NCBI GenBank assembly: GCA_028287285.1
Contig: JAQBPY010000073.1
Span: forward strand, 1-64,000
Direction: 5' to 3'
From: Gemmatimonadota bacterium
GTDB taxonomy: Bacteria > Gemmatimonadota > Gemmatimonadetes > Gemmatimonadales > Gemmatimonadaceae
Length of the DNA stretch: 64,000 nt
In this document: piece after piece, positions 19,840 to 29,210 of the stretch
Layout: every line of letters begins with the position of its first letter
Numbering within the stretch: the stretch's first letter is position 1
The notes under the pieces: generated by a model
Databases searched by the model: none
Told to the model about the DNA's origin: nothing
What the model saw: the letters and a program-made list of their open reading frames with translations, nothing else
Position numbers and translations under genes: made by a program

Positions 19840-20559
19840 TCAGGTGAGCGCAAGAAACACCTCGTCCAGCGATGCGTGATCGTCCCCGACCCGCGCGCGA
19901 AGCTCCGGCAGGGAGCCCTCGCCCACCACCACGCCGTCACTCAACAGCACCAGGTGGTCGCACACCGTGCCCGCATCGTGCAGCTGATGGATGGACAGCA
20001 GGAGCGAACGGCCACCCGCCGCCTCGGCCCGGAGCAGTGCCTTCACGTCGCGCGTCTGGCGCAGGTCCAGTCCATCGAACGGCTCGTCGAGCAGAAGCAC
20101 CGGATGAGAGGTCATCAGCGCCATGGCAAGCAGCACCCGACGGTGTTCACCCTTTGAGAGCTGGTGCATCCGGGAGGGCAGCAGTGACGTCAGGGCAAGC
20201 GCGCCGATCAGCCCCGCAACCCGCATTTCCGACGCTGCATGAACTGTCCGGAAATAGGACAGCGCCCAGGCGACCTGCTGCTCCGGCCAGGGACGCACAC
20301 TCTCGGGCATGAGAAAGAGCTCGTCCTTCCGCCGCGATACCGGCACGGACCGCGCGCCCACCAGCACCTCTCCGGAGGTAGCGTCCAGGATGCCGGCAAC
20401 GCACTCCAGGAGCGTGGTTTTCCCCGAGCCATTGGGCCCAATCAGACCGGTGACGGCTCGCGGGGCGATTTGAAAATTGACGCCGCGGAGCACATGCTTC
20501 TCTCCGAAGCTTTTTCGCAACGCCCGGATTTCCACGCTCGCAGTCTGCACTCCGCACAA
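19840..20559 (-). CDS. ABC transporter ATP-binding protein
   Basis: Walker A GPNGSGKTT, signature-like LSKGEHRRVLLAMAL, Walker B VLLLDEPFDGLD. Confidence 0.92.
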   Translation of the reverse strand: MCGVQTASVEIRALRKSFGEKHVLRGVNFQIAPRAVTGLIGPNGSGKTTLLECVAGILDATSGEVLVGARSVPVSRRKDELFLMPESVRPWPEQQVAWALSYFRTVHAASEMRVAGLIGALALTSLLPSRMHQLSKGEHRRVLLAMALMTSHPVLLLDEPFDGLDLRQTRDVKALLRAEAAGGRSLLLSIHQLHDAGTVCDHLVLLSDGVVVGEGSLPELRARVGDDHASLDEVFLALT

Positions 20560-20634
20560 AAAACAGACAGCACCGCCCAGACGCTAGACGTACTACTCTG
20601 GTCACGCCTGCGCCGACCCCCTCGCCCCCCACGT

Positions 20635-22968
20635 ATGTCCACGTACACAAGCCGTCTTCTTTGTCTCGCCGCCCTTTTTGGCGTTTCCAGCTCCGCGTCT
20701 GCGCAGGCCAGCGGCGCCATCGCCGGCGTCGTCACCAATGCCGAAACGCACACCGCCGTCATGGGCGCGAAGGTGGCCCTGAGCGGACGGGACCGGTCGG
20801 CCCTCACGGATGATCACGGCCGTTACACCCTGCGCGACGTGCCCGCCGGCGCCCAGCGTGTGCTGGTGACGGCCATCGGCCGCAAATCGGACAGCAGCAC
20901 GGTCACTGTCCGTTCCGGGGCAACGGCGACGTTCGACGTCGCTCTCCAGCAGGGCTCGCTCCTCTTGTCCGGCATGGTCGTTTCAGCCACGCGAACGCAG
21001 GTGGACGCCGGGAAAGTGGCCTCAACGGTCAATGTCCTCACGCCGGAGCAGGTGAGACAGAGCCCCGCCCGCGAGTCGCAGGACATGCTCCGCGAGATTC
21101 CATCGGTGGAGCTTCCGCGCACGAGCAGTCTCGTCGGCGGCTCGGCGCAGATCGTCTCCATTCGCGGCGTGGACGAAGGCCGCACCGCGGTGCTGTTCGA
21201 CGGCATTCCGGTGAATGACGCGTGGGGTGAATGGATCGATTGGGGACGTGTGCCCAAGTCGATGGTGGAGCGTGTGGAAGTCGTCGAAGGCGGCACGTCC
21301 AGCCTCTATGGAAACGGGGCGATGGGTGGCGTGATTTCCTTCTTTTCGCATCCCATGGCACCGGGCGACGCCACCGCGCAGATCGACGGCGGCAGCCGGG
21401 AGTCGCGCCACGGCTCGTTCGCCATGGGCATTCCCGTCGTCGGCGCGCTTTCCGCGACGGTGATTGGCGACTATCAGGAAAAGGGCGGGTACATCCTCAC
21501 GGACGCCGCGGTGCGCGGTCCCGTCGACGTCGAATCCAACGTGATCCAGCGCAATGGATATCTCCGGCTGAACTACGCTCCGGGCGGCCAGTGGTCGGGG
21601 TTCCTAACGGGCCACCTGTTCGGCGACTCCCGCAACCTTGGTACGCCGCTCACGTTCGCCAACCGCGACCAGCGCAATGTCGACCTCGGCTTCAACTACA
21701 ACAACCTCGCGAGCGGCGCCCTCTCGGTGCGTGCCTGGGATGGCCGGCAGATCGAGAGCCAGCGGTCGAGCGCCATCCGCTCCGCCGCGCTCCGCAACGT
21801 GGAGGATTCCAGCCTCACCGCACAGATCCCCAGTCACGACTGGGGCGCGTCCGCGCAATGGACGCGCTCATCGTGGATGGGCCTGGAATCGTTCAGCCTT
21901 GGCGGCGACCTCCGGCATTACCAGGGCGACTTCAATGAAGTGGACTTCAATACCACGTGCCCTGGTGCGAACTGTGGAACCATCGCACGGACCGTTTCGT
22001 CGGGCGGCGACCAGACCCTTAGCGGTGCCTTTGCGCAGGCCATTACAAACCCGCTAACACCGTTGCGCGTGGAGTTGAGCGCGCGCGTCGACCAGTGGTC
22101 CAACGACAACGGCCATTCCTTCGACGTGGGCGCCGGCAACACCATCTACCCTGACCGCAGCAAGACGTCGTTCTCGCCGCGGCTGGGCATGCGGTATGAA
22201 GTCGCTTCCACTTTCTCCCTGCGCGGGGCGGTATACCGCGCCTTCCGTGCCCCGAATCTCGCGGAGCTCTACCGCAAGCAGATCAGCGCGACGTCCATCA
22301 CGGTGCCCAACCCGGACCTCAGTGCGGAATCGGCGCTTGGGCGTGAAGTTGGGTTCGATTGGCAGCCCATGCCATGGATTCAGACTAAGGGAACGTATTA
22401 CGTGGCCGATTACAGCGACTTCAACGTACCCGTCACCCTCACGGGCGCCGACAAGCCTGCGGTTTGCGGTACCATCACCACCTGCCGCCAGCGCCTGAAC
22501 GTCACGAAGGTGCGCAGCACGGGTGCCGAGGGATACGTCGCCATTCGTCCCATCGAGCCGCTGCTGCTCAGTGCCGGCGTGAGCTACGACGACGCCCGCC
22601 AGGAGTCCGGCGTGCCCGCGAACACGTCGCACGAAAACAAGCCGCACGTGAACCGCGTGCCCTCGCCGCGGCAGACCATTCGTGCCACGTATACGTCGTC
22701 CCTGGCGGGCGAGTGGACGGTGGTCTGGCGCCACGAGGGCCAGACCACCACGCTCGGCGGCCTTCCCCTGGAGGCGTTCACCGTGGTTGACGCACACGCG
22801 GAGCACGCGCTCACGCGCGGCCTCTCGCTGTTTGGCGCGATGGACAACATCGGTGACGTGAAGTACCAGATCAACATCGCCGGCTCGGGCACGGCCGCCA
22901 GCCCTACCATCATCTCCCGCGGATGGCCGCGCACGGTACGCATTGGCGTGATCGCGAAGCAGATCTGA
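20635..22968 (+). CDS. TonB-dependent receptor with carboxypeptidase-like regulatory domain
   Basis: Signal peptide; AIAGVVTNAETHTAVMGAKVALSG; plug domain QIVSIRGVDEGRTAVLFDGIPVNDAWGEW; C-terminal barrel. Confidence 0.9.
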   Translation: MSTYTSRLLCLAALFGVSSSASAQASGAIAGVVTNAETHTAVMGAKVALSGRDRSALTDDHGRYTLRDVPAGAQRVLVTAIGRKSDSSTVTVRSGATATFDVALQQGSLLLSGMVVSATRTQVDAGKVASTVNVLTPEQVRQSPARESQDMLREIPSVELPRTSSLVGGSAQIVSIRGVDEGRTAVLFDGIPVNDAWGEWIDWGRVPKSMVERVEVVEGGTSSLYGNGAMGGVISFFSHPMAPGDATAQIDGGSRESRHGSFAMGIPVVGALSATVIGDYQEKGGYILTDAAVRGPVDVESNVIQRNGYLRLNYAPGGQWSGFLTGHLFGDSRNLGTPLTFANRDQRNVDLGFNYNNLASGALSVRAWDGRQIESQRSSAIRSAALRNVEDSSLTAQIPSHDWGASAQWTRSSWMGLESFSLGGDLRHYQGDFNEVDFNTTCPGANCGTIARTVSSGGDQTLSGAFAQAITNPLTPLRVELSARVDQWSNDNGHSFDVGAGNTIYPDRSKTSFSPRLGMRYEVASTFSLRGAVYRAFRAPNLAELYRKQISATSITVPNPDLSAESALGREVGFDWQPMPWIQTKGTYYVADYSDFNVPVTLTGADKPAVCGTITTCRQRLNVTKVRSTGAEGYVAIRPIEPLLLSAGVSYDDARQESGVPANTSHENKPHVNRVPSPRQTIRATYTSSLAGEWTVVWRHEGQTTTLGGLPLEAFTVVDAHAEHALTRGLSLFGAMDNIGDVKYQINIAGSGTAASPTIISRGWPRTVRIGVIAKQI

Positions 22969-22979
22969 GCGAGGCAAGC

Positions 22980-23016
22980 GGAGCGCGCCGCGGCTATTGC
23001 GGCTGCGGCACGCTCC
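22980..23016 (+). terminator. GC-rich inverted repeat after TonB receptor gene (likely terminator-like stem-loop)
   Basis: GGAGCGcGCCGCgGC-loop-GCtGCGGCaCGCTCC immediately after the stop; no clear U-tract. Confidence 0.4.
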
Positions 23017-23100
23017 GGCCGTGACACCACGGCAAATGTTATTGGACAGTCAGCGAGGCTGCGTTAGCCTTCTGACAGTTCCCTGACGATCTCGAATCAC

Positions 23101-23817
23101 ATGCGCATTCTCATCGCCGAGGACGACGAGCGCCTCGGCGACGTCGTGGCCCGCGGTCTTCGGAAACAGTCATACGCCGTCGACGTCGTGACCGACGGCG
23201 CGCGCGCGCTCACCGAGGCGGCAGTCACGGAATACGACGTCCTGATCCTGGACGTGATGCTTCCGTCGCGCAACGGCTTCGACGTCGCCCGTGCCTTGCG
23301 AGAGCGCGGCAACCGCGTGCCAATCCTGATGCTCACCGCGCGCGACGCCGTTGCCGATCGTGTGCAGGGGCTCGATGCCGGCGCGGATGACTACCTCGTC
23401 AAGCCCTTTGCATTCGAGGAGCTGCTGGCTCGCGTTCGTGCGCTGCTGCGCCGTGGTGAAACGCTCAGGCCTACCGTGATTGCCGTTGGCGACCTGGAGA
23501 TCGACACAGGGAGGCTCGCGGCAACGCGCGCGGGCGAACCGATCGTGCTCACCAGCAAGGAGTACGCGCTGATCGAGTATCTCGCACGCAATGCCGGCCG
23601 CACGCTGTCGCGTGAAGACATCACGACACACGTGTGGGACGACAACCATGATCCCTTCAGCAACGCACTCGAAGTGCTGATTGGGCGGGTGCGAAAGAAG
23701 ATCGACGCGGGCCGCACCGGCACCCTGATTCAGACGCGTCGAGGGCTCGGCTACGTCCTCGTGACACCGGAAGAAGCGCGTGCGTCGGCCGGTGGTGAAG
23801 AGCAGGGAGTCGAATAG
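23101..23817 (+). CDS. OmpR-family response regulator
   Basis: MRILIAEDDERLGDVVARGLRK, LILDVMLPSRNGFDVARALR, LVKPFAFEELLARVRALLRR, winged-helix C-terminus. Confidence 0.95.
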   Translation: MRILIAEDDERLGDVVARGLRKQSYAVDVVTDGARALTEAAVTEYDVLILDVMLPSRNGFDVARALRERGNRVPILMLTARDAVADRVQGLDAGADDYLVKPFAFEELLARVRALLRRGETLRPTVIAVGDLEIDTGRLAATRAGEPIVLTSKEYALIEYLARNAGRTLSREDITTHVWDDNHDPFSNALEVLIGRVRKKIDAGRTGTLIQTRRGLGYVLVTPEEARASAGGEEQGVE

Positions 23818-23818
23818 C

Positions 23819-25324
23819 ATGGCGTCAATTCGCATGCGTCTCACCGCGTGGAATGGCGGTGTGCTCGTATTCGTGCTCTGCCTCCTGGCTGCGAGCGCGT
23901 ATGCGTTCCTGCGGTATGCGACCCTCGCGCAGGTGGATCGAGCGCTGGAGCAGCAGGTGCGTCTCGTTGTGTTGACCGCCAGGGCGCAGCCGCATGGTGG
24001 AGGCAACGACGACATGGCCGCATTGATCAAGGACCTCGAGGATCACGGCATCGTTGCGACCAGGGCCGGCGACATGCCCGACACCTTTCTCACCACTCCC
24101 GTTCGGCTCGAGGAGAATGACGAGTTGCATCCGACACCGTGGAAGGAGAGTCCCGGGCTGCCGGACATCGACAGGGCCGATCTGCGTGCAAAGCTCTCCA
24201 TGCGGCGCGATGACGAAGAGGCATTCTCGGTGCGCGGACGTCACGGAGGCCTGAGGGCACTCGTGGAGCGGGTACCCCTCGGCCCACGTACGCTCACCGT
24301 CATCGCAACGCAGCCGCTGCACGCCACGGCAGAGCTGCTCGAGACCGCCCGGGTGGCGGCACTGGTTGCGCTGCCGATCGTCGTGCTGCTCGCGCTCATC
24401 ACCGGGTATCTGCTTGCGCGCGGAGCCCTGGATCCCATCGCCGCGATGACGTCGGAAGCGCGACGCATTGGCGCGCGCACGTTGCACGAGCGGCTGTCGA
24501 TAAGGAATCCGCATGATGAGCTGGGGCAGCTCGCCCTGACCTTCAACGAAGTGCTCGAGCGGGTGGACGATGCGATGGAGCAGCAGCGTCGCTTTACCGC
24601 CGATGCATCACATGAGCTCCGCACGCCCATCGCGCTCATTCGTGCCGAGGCAGACGTCGCACTTGCGGGAAGTGCGGCGAGTGAGGATGAATATCGCTCG
24701 GCGCTGGGTGTCATCCGAGATGGAAGCCAACAGCTGAGCCGCATCGTGAACGACCTGTTCTTGCTCGCGCGCGCGGATGCCGGCCAGACGCTGATCTCGC
24801 CGCAGTCCATCGACCTTGCGGAGACGGTGACGTCAGCGGCGTACAGCATGCGTTCGCTGGCGGATGCCGCCGGCGTCACGCTGAATGTGGAGGTGCCGCC
24901 TGACGCTCCGTATCACGGCGACGAGGAACTGCTCCGCCGAGCGCTCGTGAATCTGCTCGACAATGCGATCAAGTATTCGGTGGCGCCCGGCAACGTGGAC
25001 GTCGTGCTCGCGCGTACGGAGACGGAGTACAGGATCAGCGTAACCGACGATGGGCCCGGCATTTCGCCTGACGATCAGTCGCACATCTTCGACCGATTCT
25101 ACCGGGGCGACAGCTCGCGCACGCACAACGAGACCGCCAACGGAGCGGGCGCAGGGCTCGGGCTGGCTATTGCGCGGGAAATTGCCGAGCTGCATGGTGG
25201 GTGCCTGGAGCTGCGAAGGTCCAATTCCTTTGGCAGCTCGTTCGAGCTCCTGTTCCCTGGCCAGCGTCCTGCCGTCACGGCTGGTTCTTTCTCACTCCTC
25301 ACCATCGAGCGCAAGGCACCATGA
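23819..25324 (+). CDS. HAMP-domain sensor histidine kinase
   Basis: Two TM regions; HAMP; H-box FTADASHELRTPIALIRAEADVAL; N-box LVNLLDNAIKYS; DDGPGISPDDQSHIFDRFYRGDSSR; GLGLAIAREI. Confidence 0.95.
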   Translation: MASIRMRLTAWNGGVLVFVLCLLAASAYAFLRYATLAQVDRALEQQVRLVVLTARAQPHGGGNDDMAALIKDLEDHGIVATRAGDMPDTFLTTPVRLEENDELHPTPWKESPGLPDIDRADLRAKLSMRRDDEEAFSVRGRHGGLRALVERVPLGPRTLTVIATQPLHATAELLETARVAALVALPIVVLLALITGYLLARGALDPIAAMTSEARRIGARTLHERLSIRNPHDELGQLALTFNEVLERVDDAMEQQRRFTADASHELRTPIALIRAEADVALAGSAASEDEYRSALGVIRDGSQQLSRIVNDLFLLARADAGQTLISPQSIDLAETVTSAAYSMRSLADAAGVTLNVEVPPDAPYHGDEELLRRALVNLLDNAIKYSVAPGNVDVVLARTETEYRISVTDDGPGISPDDQSHIFDRFYRGDSSRTHNETANGAGAGLGLAIAREIAELHGGCLELRRSNSFGSSFELLFPGQRPAVTAGSFSLLTIERKAP

Positions 25325-26457
25325 TCACACATCGCATGTCGTATCGCACGCTGGCCCTGCTCGTGTCGGTCGCATGGCCTGCGGGTGCCCAGCAGCCTTC
25401 TACGGACTCGCCGTACAAGGTGATCAAGTCGGCGCGCGTGGGCGGGGAAGGCGGCACCGACTACATCTTTGCGGACGTGGCGGGGCGCAGGCTGTACATC
25501 CCTCGCGGCGGTGCGCGTGCCGTAGCCGCAACCGACAGCACGCCCGCGAAGGCAGCCATTCCCGGGCGCATTACCGTATTCGACCTCGAGACCATCGCGC
25601 CGCTCGGCGAAATTCCCGGCACGGGGGGCAACGGTGTCGCCGTCGATCCAAAATCCGGTCATGGCTTTTCGAGCAGCAAGCCCGTGTCGATGTTCGATAC
25701 CAGGGGACTCTCGCTCATCAAGACCATCGACGTCGGCGAAAAGACGCAGCCTGACGGCATCGTGTTCGATGCGTTCAACCAGCGCGTCTACGTCTTCAGT
25801 CATCCCACGAAGGATGCCATCGTCATCGATGCGAAGGATGGCACCGTGCTCGGCAACATCGACCTGGGTGGCGTGCCGGAACAGGCGGTGCCAGATGGCA
25901 AGGGACTGCTGTACGTCGTCATGCAGGATCCCATGGGCAGCGTTACCGTCGTCGACGTGAAGACCATGAAGGCCACGGCACATTATCCGCTCGGCGATCA
26001 CGGTGGTTGCAACGGACTTGCGCTGGACGCAAAGAACCACGTGCTGTTTGCTGCCTGTGCACGCGCCGGCGGTGCGACCCCGCAGCCCGCGCCCACGATG
26101 GTCATCCTCAGCTCCGACGACGGAAAGATTCTCGCGAACCTTCCGCTCGCCGGCGGCTCCGACGGCGCCGCGTTCAACCCCGCCACGATGGAAGCATTCA
26201 GCTCCCACGGTAACGGCACGCTTACGGTGATCAGGGAAAAGAGCCCCACGAACTTCGAGGTCGAGGAGAATCTGTCCACCATGAATGGCGCCCGGACGCT
26301 CACGCTCGACACCAACACCAATCGCATCTTCACCATGAGCGTGGAACGTGGGCCGGCACCACCTCCACCCGCTGGCGGCGGACGCGGTGGCCAGGCGCCG
26401 GCCATTCCTGGCTCGTTCACGATCGTCGTGGTCGGAAAGCCGACTTCGTCACCCTGA
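25321..26457 (+). CDS. YncE-like (YVTN) beta-propeller exported protein
   Basis: Signal peptide; ITVFDLETIAPLGEIPGTGGNGVAVDPKSGHGFSSSKPVSMFDT, VYVFSHPTKDAIVIDAKDGTVLGNIDLGG. ATG overlaps the kinase stop. Confidence 0.8.
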   Translation: MITHRMSYRTLALLVSVAWPAGAQQPSTDSPYKVIKSARVGGEGGTDYIFADVAGRRLYIPRGGARAVAATDSTPAKAAIPGRITVFDLETIAPLGEIPGTGGNGVAVDPKSGHGFSSSKPVSMFDTRGLSLIKTIDVGEKTQPDGIVFDAFNQRVYVFSHPTKDAIVIDAKDGTVLGNIDLGGVPEQAVPDGKGLLYVVMQDPMGSVTVVDVKTMKATAHYPLGDHGGCNGLALDAKNHVLFAACARAGGATPQPAPTMVILSSDDGKILANLPLAGGSDGAAFNPATMEAFSSHGNGTLTVIREKSPTNFEVEENLSTMNGARTLTLDTNTNRIFTMSVERGPAPPPPAGGGRGGQAPAIPGSFTIVVVGKPTSSP

Positions 26458-26497
26458 GCGTAGCGACGGACCTGCTTTCATGGCGGAAAGCAGGTCC
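26448..26497. repeat. Family-B dispersed repeat with perfect 12-bp hairpin, overlapping stop of YncE-like CDS
   Basis: GTCACCCTGAGCGTAGCGACGGACCTGC; GGACCTGCTTTC-atggcg-GAAAGCAGGTCC stem. The stop TGA lies inside CCCTGAGCG. Confidence 0.8.
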
Positions 26498-26516
26498 CCA
26501 CGTCAACGGTGCGTGA

Positions 26517-28955
26517 TCACGCGCCGGGATCACTCAGGTCGATCTTCTCCGGCTTTTCGGGTTTGCCGAACGACCAGTTCACGCTCAGCAGCAGGCCACG
26601 GATGGCGCGCCGCCGGTCGGACACCTGGTAGAATCGCGGATCGATGGTCGTGTTCACTTCGCGCGATGTATTGAACGGATCGATCACACGCATGGTCACG
26701 CTCAGCTGATCCTGCATGAGCTTCTGCCGAGCAGCCAGGCTGAATTGCGTGCGGCTTGCGTTGCGGCCTTGTTCGACATTCATCGCTGCCTGGTAGGACA
26801 GCAATCCCTGCACGTCGAGCGTGCTGGACGCATGGTACGCGGCATTTGCGCGCGTCCTCCAGCCAAAGGTGCGAATCGAAAGGCCGGGAGCGACGTTGGA
26901 TCCGTCGCTTACCTGCCGGTACGCGCTCGCACCCGCAAAGCCACTCACCTTTCCTCCGCTGATGGCGAGGTTGGCGTCGCCGCCATACGAGTCGCTCGTG
27001 GAGACATTGGCATACGTCCGAGTGGCGACACCCACGCTGTCGATGGAGCGCAGCGAGCGAACGGCGTCGATCGTATGACGCCAGAAAGGCGTGAGCTGGA
27101 TCGTCATCCTGTCTGCCGTGCGCTGCAGGCCAAGCTCGAACGCACGGATGTATTCCGGCTTCAGGTACGGATTGCCGCGCGACACGTTGAGAGGGTCCTG
27201 AAAGTGCAGCGTGGGGTCGAGAACATCGGTGTCGTCGGGGCGCTTGATGCGCGTGGAAAAGCTCAGCTTCGCCTGATACGCCTCATCGATGTTGTAGGCA
27301 ACGAGCGCACTGGGAAAGATGCTGTTGTAGCTGTTGTCGTACGTCGCGTTCAATGTCTTCAGGTGAAACTGCGTGGACGCATGTTCCACGCGAGCACCAC
27401 CCTGCAGCTGAAACTTGCCGTGCTGTGCGCTCAGCATTGCGTACGCAGCGTTCACGAGCTGGTCGTACGTGAAGTTGCTGATACGCGTGGAGTCCGGCTT
27501 GTACACGGACACGGTGTTGTCGAGCACCTGGGTATCGAGCGTGGTATGGAACTGCTGCACCGAGCCCTTGTATCCGGTTTCCATTCTCACGGAGCTCGAG
27601 AGCGGACGCACGTAGTCGGCTTTCAGCGAGCTCTCCCGGGGATGCTCGAGTGCCATTTCATTCTCGAGCGCGTAGGGGCTCTGCGGCACGCCATTCAATG
27701 CCAGGGTGCGCGCGACCACGTCCTGTGGGCCGCTCTCCTGGTTGCCGGAGAAGCGTGCTTCGCCCGAGAACTTGTGTCCCTTGTCGGCGAAAGCATGTTT
27801 GTAGCCGAGCGTCGACTCCAGATTGAAGCGGTCGTTCGAGCCGGTGGTGAGGCGGTCGCTCAACCCGGTGAGGCTGCGTGCGGCGTTCTCGTCGCTGTAG
27901 ACGATGCCGTTCGATTCCTTTTCAATGCGCGTGGTGAAGAGCAGGTCGAGATTGAGCTCGTCGTGTTTGCCGATCTGGTAGTTGGTGCTTCCGGTGAGCG
28001 TGTGCCCGCGCTGGTACTGCGTGCGGTTTGCCGCTTCTTCCAGGTACGTGATGGGATTGAGATAGAGGTTCTGGCGAAACAGCGTCTCGGTGCGCGGACG
28101 CTGGTCGCGAAAGAATCCATAGCTCCCATAGAACGACAACGCGCCGCGCTGCATGGCGACGTTCGCACCAAAGTCCGCTCGGCCGGTCGTCGAGCCGGAA
28201 ACGGTGACACCACCGCTCGTGCCTGCGTCCGGCTCCTGCTTCATCACGATGTTGATGATGCCTGCCACGCCGGTTGGATCATCGCGCGCCGACGGATTGG
28301 GAATCACTTCGACCTTGTCCACGAGATCAGCCGAGAGCTGCGCGAGGTAATCGCCGAGCTGCGCGGCCTTCATGGGGCTGGGCCGGCCGTTGATCTGCAC
28401 CGTGACCCCCGAGTTGCCGCGCAGGCTCACGACGTTGTCGATGTCGACGTCCACCGCCGGAACATTGCGCAGCACGTCGAGTGCATTGCCTCCCTTGGTG
28501 GTGGGCATGTCGCGCACGACATAGCTGTTGCGATCCGGCGCGAGCTGTACATCCTGCCGCTTTTCGGTGACGGCAACGGACTGCAGCTCGAGTGGTGCGG
28601 CGACGAGTGCCACGGTTCCCAGGTCGACGGTGGCCGCTGGCACGTCGACGGAGGCAATGTCCGTGGGCTTGTAGCCCAGCGCGCGGACCTGCACGCGATA
28701 GCGCCCCGGACGAACGCCCTGCACCCGAAAAGCACCGTCGGCACCGGCGACCGCACGCCCCGCCGAGACAGTCGAACCGGGCGCGGTCACGTCCACCGTG
28801 GCCGCGGGAATGGGTGTCTTGCTGGCCGCGTTTACCACACGGCCGCGAATCTCGCCCCTCGTGGCATTCTGTGCTGCGACGGGAAAAGCGGCAGCGAACA
28901 TTGTCAGGACAGCAGAAGCGATGGAACGGACCAGAACTCTCAAGAGATCTCCCAA
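26517..28955 (-). CDS. TonB-dependent outer-membrane receptor (carboxypeptidase-regulatory N-domain, beta-barrel family)
   Basis: GEIRGRVVNAASKTPIPAATVDV; GGNALDVLRNVPAVDVDIDNVVSLRGNSGVTVQINGRPSP; VEVIPNPSARDDPTGVAGIINIVMKQ. Confidence 0.9.
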   Translation of the reverse strand: MGDLLRVLVRSIASAVLTMFAAAFPVAAQNATRGEIRGRVVNAASKTPIPAATVDVTAPGSTVSAGRAVAGADGAFRVQGVRPGRYRVQVRALGYKPTDIASVDVPAATVDLGTVALVAAPLELQSVAVTEKRQDVQLAPDRNSYVVRDMPTTKGGNALDVLRNVPAVDVDIDNVVSLRGNSGVTVQINGRPSPMKAAQLGDYLAQLSADLVDKVEVIPNPSARDDPTGVAGIINIVMKQEPDAGTSGGVTVSGSTTGRADFGANVAMQRGALSFYGSYGFFRDQRPRTETLFRQNLYLNPITYLEEAANRTQYQRGHTLTGSTNYQIGKHDELNLDLLFTTRIEKESNGIVYSDENAARSLTGLSDRLTTGSNDRFNLESTLGYKHAFADKGHKFSGEARFSGNQESGPQDVVARTLALNGVPQSPYALENEMALEHPRESSLKADYVRPLSSSVRMETGYKGSVQQFHTTLDTQVLDNTVSVYKPDSTRISNFTYDQLVNAAYAMLSAQHGKFQLQGGARVEHASTQFHLKTLNATYDNSYNSIFPSALVAYNIDEAYQAKLSFSTRIKRPDDTDVLDPTLHFQDPLNVSRGNPYLKPEYIRAFELGLQRTADRMTIQLTPFWRHTIDAVRSLRSIDSVGVATRTYANVSTSDSYGGDANLAISGGKVSGFAGASAYRQVSDGSNVAPGLSIRTFGWRTRANAAYHASSTLDVQGLLSYQAAMNVEQGRNASRTQFSLAARQKLMQDQLSVTMRVIDPFNTSREVNTTIDPRFYQVSDRRRAIRGLLLSVNWSFGKPEKPEKIDLSDPGA

Positions 28956-29210
28956 TCAGGATCGTTGCATGTTGGCTCCATGCAACGTAGACGGGCTACC
29001 TGACAGTGAGATAAGCACAATGAGCACGAATCTCGCCGACACTCGCTCGGTGTACGCGCGGCAACTGCAAGGTGTGCCGATTGCCACGCGCGTGGCGAGC
29101 CTTGGTGCTGTCGACCAGGGAGCGATCACCGGGCAGCTTGCCAATGGTGGCCATGATGCTCACCTTCGACACCGGCCCACCGCACCCATCGAAGGACATC
29201 GGATTCTCCC

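Noticed and set aside
18666-19847. 393-aa plus-strand ORF
   Set aside because: Antisense to the ABC permease; R/H/Q-rich spurious reading.
20239-20634. N-terminal extension of the TonB receptor ORF
   Set aside because: Antisense to the ABC ATPase; the signal peptide begins at ATG 20635.
26745-29003. 752-aa ORF on the plus strand
   Set aside because: Antisense to a convincing TonB receptor; composition (H/R/V/A-rich, no motifs) is typical of reverse-complement reading in GC-rich DNA.
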